Origin: JBFKUL01 sp041635755
GTDB taxonomy: Bacteria > Pseudomonadota > Gammaproteobacteria > Burkholderiales > SG8-39
NCBI GenBank assembly: GCA_041635755.1
Contig: JBFKUL010000071.1
Location: forward strand, 1 to 12,199
Length of the DNA: 12,199 nt
Direction of reading: 5' to 3'
The translations under genes were made by a program, and so were the position numbers. Numbering within the stretch: position 1 is the first letter of the stretch; each line of letters begins with the position of its first letter. Below the pieces are notes generated by a model that was given only the letters and a program-made list of their open reading frames with translations, searched no databases and was not told the origin of the DNA. Below are positions 6,927-12,199 of the stretch, in pieces.

Positions 6927-9707
6927 TCAGGCGGCCTGACGCTGCTCACCGGCGAGCGCGGCGCCGGTGAACACGCGGAAGCCCAGCTCCGGCCGATAGC
7001 CGTGAATCTCGCGCGTATCGAGCGCCTCCATGAACTCGAGAATCGGCTTGTTGATCACCTGTCCGGGGACCAGGATCGGAAAGCCGGGTGGATAGGGAAT
7101 GACGAACATGGCCGAGACGACCTCGCGGCCGTCGGCGATCAGTCGCTTGACCTCGGGCAGCGTGACGTACTCGCATAGGTCCTCGCGGTAGGCCATGAAG
7201 AAGGCGTTGCGCAGGTCGCCCTCGCGTGTGTGCTCGCTGCCGCCCTGGCGGAAGCGCCGGTGGAAATAGCTGAAATCGGGCAGTGGCGGCAGCTCCTTGG
7301 TGAGCGAGCGCACCTTCTTGTCGTGGATGCGGCGTTCTACCGGGCTCATGTCCTCGAGCCGCGCGTCGAGCTCGTGCGCGATCTTTACCAGCACCTCGAT
7401 CAGGTAGGCGACGGAGCTTCGCGTGGTGCCGATGTTGGTCATGAACAGCACCGTGTTGCGCGAAGTCTTGTTGATCTGGATGCCGTACTTGTCCATCAGG
7501 TAATCGTGCTTAAAGGTGTCGCCGTCGATGCCGGTGAGCCCGATAAACAGGTTGAGGCGTGTCGGATCAAGCGCAAACTCATCCTGGCGCCAGGCCTCGT
7601 CCATGCGCGCGTAGCCCTTGTCCGGGTGGAAGTACATCTCGATGCCCGAGGGCCGGTACGCGCCGGGGATGATGTCGCCCATGCTGAGGAAGCGAAAGTA
7701 CTTGTTGAGCAGCGGGTTGGTCTTGACGCGCTCGCGCAGCACCATCGCCAGGTCGATCTGCTTCTGCACCAGCTCGTAGCCCTCGAGCTCGGCCTGGCGC
7801 CGCCCGACGTCGAGCGAGGCGAGGATCTGGTAGTTGGGCGAGGTCGAGGTGTGCGTCATGTAGGCCTCGTGGAACGCATCCTCGACCTTGCTCCTGAAGT
7901 CCTGGTCGAACACGTGGATCATGGAGCCCTGGCGCAGCGACGTCAGCGTCTTGTGCGTGGACTGCGTCGAGTACACGCGGATCCTCGTCTTGTCCGGATC
8001 GGGTAGCAGCCGCGCACCGAGCCAGGCCGCCTCGTCTTTGCCGAGCGATTCCTTGAGCGCATCGAAGCGCTTGCGGTATTCGGGATCGCGATAGCGGTCC
8101 TTCAGGCGCTGGGCGGCGTGCATCGCCGTGCGGTGCCGGTAGGTGGGATGAAGCCCCGCAAAGGCGAACCAAGCTTCGTCCCACAGGAAGATCAGGTCCG
8201 GCTTGATCGCCAGGCACTCCTCCATGACGCGCTCGACGTCGTAGATGACGCCGTCGAAGGTGCAGTTGGTGAGCAGCAGCATCTTCACCCTGTCGAGCTG
8301 ACCGGCGCGGCGGTGCTCGAGTAAGGTCCGCTTGATGTCCTGGAGCGGCACTGCGCCGTACATGGAGAAGCTGTCCAGCGGGTAGGAGTCGAGGTACGAC
8401 ACCATCGCACCGGCCAGCACCATGCCGTAGTGGTGCGACTTGTGGCAGTTGCGATCGACCAGCACGATATCGCCCGGCTCGACCAGCGCCTGCACCACGA
8501 CCTTGTTGCAGGTCGACGTGCCGTTGGTGGCAAAGAAGGTACGCTGCGCGCCGAAGGCGCGCGCGGCGAGCTCCTGCGCCACCTTGATCGGACCGACGGG
8601 TTCGAGCAGCGAGTCGAGGCCGCCGGAAGTGGCCGAGGTCTCGGCGAGGAACACGTTCATGCCGTAGAACTGGAGCATGTCCTTGATCCAGTTCGACTTG
8701 ACGATCGACTTGCCGCGCGAGATCGGCAGCGCGTGGAACACGCCGGTGGGCTGTTTGCTGTACTCGCGCAGCGCGGTGAAGAACGGCGTCTGGTAGCGCG
8801 CGTATACCCCGCGCAGGATGCTGAGGTTCAGCTCGGTGTAGTCCTCCTCCTGATAGAACACGCGCTTGAAGTTCTGGCCGAGCTTGCCGGCGACGTCTTC
8901 GACGGACACGTCGGTCACCAAGTACAGATCGAGCTCGGGGCGCAGCTCCGAGATCTTGGCGCCGAGCAGCGGGCCGCGCTCGCTTTCGGTCAGGCTCTCA
9001 AGCCGCTCCTCGTTCACGTCGCCCATCAGCCGGCGCAGCATCTCAAGCCGGTAGCGCGACTTGATCGGAAAGCCGTAGCGGATGACGCAGGCCTGCAAAT
9101 TGACGTTGAACATCACCGCGATCAGCGCGTCCTCGAAGCTCGGCACCACGACCACCTCGTAAACGAAGCGGTCTTCGGGCCGGCGCATGCGCTTGAGGCC
9201 TTCCTTGAGCGCCTGCTCCTCGCGCTCGCTGATCTGGTCGACGACCAGCACCTCGAAGTAGGGCTTCGCCGGGTGCTCGGCGTCGACGGCTTCGGCCTCG
9301 CTCAGTTCCTCGTCCTCCGCGATCGGGTCGACGCCGTCCTCGTGCGTCAGCGGCACGTGGCGGTTGCGGTACGCGTGCGTGGACAGCGCACGCGTGATGC
9401 GTGCGACAAGCACCCGCAGCGTCTCGTATTCGCCGCGCTCGAACAGCTCCCGCAGGCGCTGGAAGCAATGCCGCCCCGGAAACGCCCAATAGCTTTCGAT
9501 CGGCTCGAGCAGCGCGAGGCTTTCGCTGATCTTGGCCTTCACGGCGTCGGTTTTCTTGCCGCCGCGCAAAGACAGTGCGTGCAGGCGCGCCGCCTGGTCG
9601 TTGAGGTGGTTCCAGCCGTCGCTGCGCAGCTGCCAGACGCTGTGGTAGGCGTTCAGCGAGACGGCCTCGGACACGCTGTCCGCCGATTTCAGGTCGCGTG
9701 TGTTCAT
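6927..9707 (-). CDS. Long PLP-dependent Orn/Lys/Arg-family decarboxylase
   Basis: A 926-residue fold-type I decarboxylase, expected to turn a basic amino acid (arginine, lysine or ornithine) into agmatine, cadaverine or putrescine. Order: an unfamiliar N-terminal region (1-145) with an acidic stretch near 130-145; a receiver-like wing domain (about 148-300, FEVLVVDQIS onward); the PLP domain (about 320-700) and a C-terminal domain. Core motifs are clear: TNGTSTCNK (395-402), DRNCHKSHHYG with His422, LWDEAW with Asp510, STHK with PLP lysine 586, then TSTSPNY. It exceeds E. coli LdcI (715) or AdiA (756 residues). Asp510 to Lys586 spans 76 residues against 37 in LdcI (Asp330-Lys367), so about 40 residues are inserted there and about 160 added at the N terminus. 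Near the C terminus PPGFPILVPGQ has Gln where relatives commonly have Glu. ATG at 9707 has CAGGAG 6 bases upstream. Substrate preference cannot be read from sequence. No amine/amino-acid antiporter is adjacent, which argues against a classic acid-resistance system. Confidence 0.92.
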   Translation of the reverse strand: MNTRDLKSADSVSEAVSLNAYHSVWQLRSDGWNHLNDQAARLHALSLRGGKKTDAVKAKISESLALLEPIESYWAFPGRHCFQRLRELFERGEYETLRVLVARITRALSTHAYRNRHVPLTHEDGVDPIAEDEELSEAEAVDAEHPAKPYFEVLVVDQISEREEQALKEGLKRMRRPEDRFVYEVVVVPSFEDALIAVMFNVNLQACVIRYGFPIKSRYRLEMLRRLMGDVNEERLESLTESERGPLLGAKISELRPELDLYLVTDVSVEDVAGKLGQNFKRVFYQEEDYTELNLSILRGVYARYQTPFFTALREYSKQPTGVFHALPISRGKSIVKSNWIKDMLQFYGMNVFLAETSATSGGLDSLLEPVGPIKVAQELAARAFGAQRTFFATNGTSTCNKVVVQALVEPGDIVLVDRNCHKSHHYGMVLAGAMVSYLDSYPLDSFSMYGAVPLQDIKRTLLEHRRAGQLDRVKMLLLTNCTFDGVIYDVERVMEECLAIKPDLIFLWDEAWFAFAGLHPTYRHRTAMHAAQRLKDRYRDPEYRKRFDALKESLGKDEAAWLGARLLPDPDKTRIRVYSTQSTHKTLTSLRQGSMIHVFDQDFRSKVEDAFHEAYMTHTSTSPNYQILASLDVGRRQAELEGYELVQKQIDLAMVLRERVKTNPLLNKYFRFLSMGDIIPGAYRPSGIEMYFHPDKGYARMDEAWRQDEFALDPTRLNLFIGLTGIDGDTFKHDYLMDKYGIQINKTSRNTVLFMTNIGTTRSSVAYLIEVLVKIAHELDARLEDMSPVERRIHDKKVRSLTKELPPLPDFSYFHRRFRQGGSEHTREGDLRNAFFMAYREDLCEYVTLPEVKRLIADGREVVSAMFVIPYPPGFPILVPGQVINKPILEFMEALDTREIHGYRPELGFRVFTGAALAGEQRQAA

Positions 9708-9765
9708 GGCTTGCTCCTGACGAGTTTGTTCGCGTTGCGGCACGGCGCCGCGCGCAGGGATCGAT

Positions 9766-10644
9766 TCACTGTACGGGCTCCCCCTTGCCGGGGTTGCGCG
9801 CCGGCTTGGCGAGCGGACCCAGGCTCTCAAGATAGGCCACCGAGGCCGCATCGCGCTGGTAGACGGGGAAATCGACAGGGCGGTCCCTGAAGCTCTTGAG
9901 CGGCTGCCCGAGCAGCCGCAATCCGCTGAGCCGCTGGCGGCGCACCTGCTCGAAGTCGATCTCGATCGGCATCAGCTCGGGTCCGCCGGCGGCTTGGTGC
10001 AGCACCACGCCGGTAGGGTCGACGATGATCGAGCGCCCGACCCCGCCATCGCCAATTCCGTTGATGTCGAAAAAGTAGCACTGGTTCGAGATCGCGCTGG
10101 CTCGCGCCAGCACCAGCTCGGCGTCGCGATCCATGGTGTCCGTGAGCGACGGATGCAGGATCACCTCCGCGCCCATCGCGGCGAGCTGGCGCGTGGTCTC
10201 GGGAAACCACATGTCGTAGCAAATGCTGACACCGAAGCGCCCGGCATTCGGCACGTCGAACACGACGAAATCGGAGCCCGCGTGCGTATCGTATTCGTAA
10301 GGCCGGAATGGGAACATCTTTCGATAGCGTGCCACGACCTGGCCCTGCGGATCGATCACCGGCGAGGTGTTGTACAGCTTGTCCTCGACGCGCTCGAACA
10401 GCGAGCCGGGAATCAGCCAGATCTTGTAGTACTCCGCCATCTTGCAGAATGCTTCCTCGGCGGGCCCGGGAAGAGGCTGCGCGTGGCTCGGCATCGGGCC
10501 GAACGCGCACAGCTCGCTGAACAGCACCATCTGCACGAACGGAAAGCGGTGCATGAGCCGGCCCAGGCGCTGGCCCATGGCGTCGAGGTTTGAATACTCG
10601 CTCGAGACCGGCATCTGGATTCCGGCAATGGCAAACGGTGACAT
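9766..10644 (-). CDS. Nitrilase-superfamily carbon-nitrogen hydrolase (probable amidase)
   Basis: A 292-residue single-domain hydrolase with the full catalytic triad of the superfamily: Glu44 (FSELCAFGP), Lys109 (RYRKMFPF) and Cys142 (VSICYDMWFPE). Members hydrolyse amides, carbamoyl groups or nitriles through a cysteine thioester. The presence of FPE after the cysteine is typical of amidase-type rather than true nitrilase members. The length is normal for the family and there is no signal peptide. It is the first gene of the amine cluster, 58 bp ahead of the decarboxylase. By context possible roles are N-carbamoylputrescine amidase, 5-aminovaleramide or 4-guanidinobutyramide amidase, or cleavage of a ligase-made amide. 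None can be chosen from sequence, and no agmatine deiminase is present to support the first. ATG at 10644 has CAGGAG 4 bases upstream, slightly close but adequate; the frame stays open upstream without coding meaning. Confidence 0.88.
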   Translation of the reverse strand: MSPFAIAGIQMPVSSEYSNLDAMGQRLGRLMHRFPFVQMVLFSELCAFGPMPSHAQPLPGPAEEAFCKMAEYYKIWLIPGSLFERVEDKLYNTSPVIDPQGQVVARYRKMFPFRPYEYDTHAGSDFVVFDVPNAGRFGVSICYDMWFPETTRQLAAMGAEVILHPSLTDTMDRDAELVLARASAISNQCYFFDINGIGDGGVGRSIIVDPTGVVLHQAAGGPELMPIEIDFEQVRRQRLSGLRLLGQPLKSFRDRPVDFPVYQRDAASVAYLESLGPLAKPARNPGKGEPVQ

Positions 10645-10790
10645 TGGACTCCTGGCTTGAAGATTGAATGACGCGCCAGCTTGCGGCGCTGCTTGCCCGG
10701 GAACGCGCGAAACCTCTGCCAGCTCGTTCAGACCTACAAGGCGGCGCAACACATCGGCGACTGCACTGGTTGCGCGTCTTGCGCGCCCCG
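10645..10790. other. Gap between the usp gene and the amine cluster, probable promoter region
   Basis: These 146 bases are the largest gap in the minus-strand array and the likeliest site for a separate promoter for the five-gene cluster. On the minus strand, TGGCAGAGGTTTCGC (10721-10707) has the GG-N10-GC spacing of a sigma-54 promoter, with an imperfect -12 element (TTTCGC). It would leave a leader of about 50 bases. Near the usp stop, GCGCG-TCTTG-CGCGC (10772-10786) can form a 5-bp hairpin, without a T-run. No clear sigma-70 pair or coding frame was found. Confidence 0.35.
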
Positions 10791-11216
10791 TCAACCGCGC
10801 ACCACCATGACCGAACGCGGACAGTGACGTACCACGTGCGCGGCGTTCGCGCCGAGCAGGTAATCCCTGATCTCGGGCTTGTGCGAGGCCATCACGACGA
10901 GGTCGGCGCCGATCTTCTCCGCGGCGGCAAGGATCTCCTTGTAGATCGTGCCTTGGGCGACAATGTCCTGAGCCTTGACGCCCGAGGGGACGTGCTGCTT
11001 GACGAACTTGCGCAGGTCGCCTGCGGCCGCCTCGAGCATCTTCTTGTTGGCGTCGGCCGGGAAGTACGGGCTGACCCGCGGCCCGATCGCCGGCAGCACG
11101 GTGATCACGTGCAGCACCGCTGCGGACGCCTTGCATAGCTCGAGCGCGGCGGGCAGCGCGCGTTTCCAGCTGCCCGGTTCGCTCAGATCCACTGCCAGCA
11201 GGATGTCTTTGAACAT
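10791..11216 (-). CDS. UspA-family universal stress protein, TRAP-linked type
   Basis: A 141-residue cytoplasmic protein of the universal stress family. It opens with MFKDILLAVDLSEPG, containing the conserved beta-strand and Asp10, and ends with the nucleotide-loop region MASHKPEIRDYLLGANAAHV followed by CPRSVMVV. The ASHKPEIRDYLLG form lacks the usual first glycine of the GxxG part and resembles Usps encoded next to TRAP transporters, such as TeaD of Halomonas, which binds ATP and modulates the ectoine TRAP transporter. Only 9 bp separate it from the TRAP permease stop. Its ribosome binding site (GAGGGG) lies partly in the end of that gene, so the two are almost surely cotranscribed. A role in tuning the transporter is inferred from this arrangement. 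Confidence 0.9.
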   Translation of the reverse strand: MFKDILLAVDLSEPGSWKRALPAALELCKASAAVLHVITVLPAIGPRVSPYFPADANKKMLEAAAGDLRKFVKQHVPSGVKAQDIVAQGTIYKEILAAAEKIGADLVVMASHKPEIRDYLLGANAAHVVRHCPRSVMVVRG

Positions 11217-11225
11217 GGTTTCCCC

Positions 11226-12199
11226 TCAGGATTTCGCCGGCACGGGCGCGATCTTCTCGCGCCGGGCGCGCTGCAACACGATAATCAAGCCGAGCAGGAG
11301 CAGGGCCGGAATGAACACCCATTCCTTGTCCGGGCGCTCGGTCGGCACCTCGATGCCCGTGAACTTGAAGCCGGTCTCCAGGCCGAGCTTCTCGGCGCGG
11401 CTGCCAAAGGCAACCGGACCAACGCTGATGTCGTCGCCCAAAGCCATCACGGTGAGGCCGATGCCCTTCAGACGATCTCTCGCCGGGCCGGTTGCGCCCA
11501 GCGGCAGCAGCACACCCTTCTTGATGTCCTTGCCCTCGATGGTTTGGCCCTCGACCCAGACGCGCAGATTGGCCTCGGCCGGTTTCGCCTCGATGACCTT
11601 CATCATCTGACTCGCGGGCACCCGCTCGAAGGGCGGGTAGATCATGTCCCACCAGTAGCCGGGCCGGAACAGCGTGAAGGTGATGAGCAGCAACGTTACC
11701 GACTCGTACCAGCGGCTGCGGGCGAAAAAGTAGCCCTGCGTCGCTGCGGCGAACACCAGCATCGCCACGGTCGCGCTCGCCACGGTGAGCACCAGATGCA
11801 GCCAGGTATCGATGCCGATCATCAGCAGCTGCGTGTTGAAGATGAACAGGAACGGCAGGATCGCCGTGCGCATGCTGTAGAAGAACGCAGTCACGCCCGT
11901 CTTGATCGGGTCGGTGCGCGCCACCGCGGCCGCGGCAAAGGAGGCGAGCCCGACCGGCGGCGTCACGTCGGCCATCAGGCCAAAATAGAACACGAACATA
12001 TGCACCGCAATCAGCGGCACCAGCAGCCCGCTCTGCGCGCCGAGCTCGACCACCACCGGCGCCATCAAGGTCGAGACCACGATGTAATTCGCCGTGGTGG
12101 GCAAACCCATGCCGAGGATCAGGCTGATGACCGCCACCAGCAGCAGCATGATGATCAGATTGCCGCCCGAGATCAGCTCGACGAGCTCGGTCATCACCA
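11226..12199 (-). CDS. TRAP transporter fused permease, C-terminal part (DUF3394 type), cut by the window edge
   Basis: The C-terminal 324 or so residues of a TRAP-type secondary importer subunit (DctM-like, 4TM/12TM fused form), which brings organic solutes across the inner membrane using a sodium gradient and a periplasmic binding protein. The visible part starts mid-protein; the true start lies beyond 12199. LGMGLPTTANYIVVSTLMAP and the FYFGLMADVTPPVGLASFAA region are signature membrane hairpins of the large permease domain. After two further helices and FRPGYWWDMIYPPFERVP comes a soluble tail of about 100 residues, including a PDZ-like stretch (VAFGSRAEKLGLETGFKFTG), then a final helix (WVFIPALLLLGLIIVLQ) and a basic end. 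This layout fits the DUF3394 extension of TAXI-associated fused permeases. The solute is unknown; proximity to the amine genes suggests, but does not prove, a related substrate. Confidence 0.92.
   Translation of the reverse strand, partial: VMTELVELISGGNLIIMLLLVAVISLILGMGLPTTANYIVVSTLMAPVVVELGAQSGLLVPLIAVHMFVFYFGLMADVTPPVGLASFAAAAVARTDPIKTGVTAFFYSMRTAILPFLFIFNTQLLMIGIDTWLHLVLTVASATVAMLVFAAATQGYFFARSRWYESVTLLLITFTLFRPGYWWDMIYPPFERVPASQMMKVIEAKPAEANLRVWVEGQTIEGKDIKKGVLLPLGATGPARDRLKGIGLTVMALGDDISVGPVAFGSRAEKLGLETGFKFTGIEVPTERPDKEWVFIPALLLLGLIIVLQRARREKIAPVPAKS

Noticed and set aside
5207..6970. Long plus-strand open frame antisense to the ATP-grasp and C45 genes
   Set aside because: Its protein has no recognisable domain and skewed composition, while the opposite strand carries clear catalytic motifs and ribosome binding sites. 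Long antisense frames are expected in GC-rich genes.
6927..9707. Classic acid-resistance decarboxylase/antiporter system
   Set aside because: No AdiC/CadB-type antiporter is present in the window, and the neighbouring ligase, hydrolases and aminotransferase point to metabolism. The left and right flanks beyond the window are unseen, so this is not absolute.
8430..9890. Long plus-strand open frame antisense to the decarboxylase
   Set aside because: It mirrors the codon positions of the decarboxylase; the Leu/Val/Ala/Arg/His-rich product lacks any motif.
9766..11652. Upstream extension of the nitrilase frame through the usp and TRAP genes
   Set aside because: The extension is out of frame with the genuine usp and TRAP proteins and reads as low-complexity Arg/Gly/Ala sequence. 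The ATG at 10644 with CAGGAG upstream starts the real protein.

Overview
This is GC-rich chromosomal DNA (about two thirds G+C by eye), with strongly G/C-biased third codon positions and clear AGGAG-type ribosome binding sites. Gene content (MASE1-PAS-GGDEF-EAL protein, DUF3394-type fused TRAP permease with an adjacent universal stress protein, GabT) suggests a proteobacterium, most likely a betaproteobacterium of the Burkholderiales type. That placement is inference. I see no tRNA, rRNA, CRISPR array, insertion sequence or phage gene.

Layout. Positions 1-188 hold a leader with a candidate promoter and a small inverted repeat. On the plus strand, 189-2762 encodes a membrane-bound cyclic-di-GMP enzyme with apparently intact cyclase and phosphodiesterase domains. 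It converges on a long minus-strand array. The convergent gap 2763-3066 holds a short stretch with a strong coding signature (2870-2986), probably a gene remnant. The minus strand, read from the right edge in transcription order, encodes: the C-terminal part of a fused TRAP permease (cut by the window end), a UspA-family protein 9 bp behind it, a 146-bp gap, a nitrilase-superfamily C-N hydrolase, a long PLP-dependent Orn/Lys/Arg-type decarboxylase, an ATP-grasp ligase, a C45 Ntn-type acyltransferase/hydrolase overlapping the ligase by 4 bp, and GabT.

The five genes from the nitrilase to gabT (10644 down to 3067) look like one transcription unit and one biochemical module. A decarboxylase would make a di- or polyamine from a basic amino acid. 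An ATP-grasp enzyme could join an amine to a carboxylate. Two unrelated amide hydrolases (C45 and nitrilase types) could cleave amides. A GABA aminotransferase with all the E. coli GabT active-site residues could remove the remaining primary amine. The logic resembles the gamma-glutamylated putrescine (Puu) route, but with a different ligase and different hydrolases. The ligase/C45 pair also recalls the insect Ebony/Tan conjugation-hydrolysis pair. I do not recognise this set as a described pathway; the substrates are unknown. It is the most interesting content of the window.
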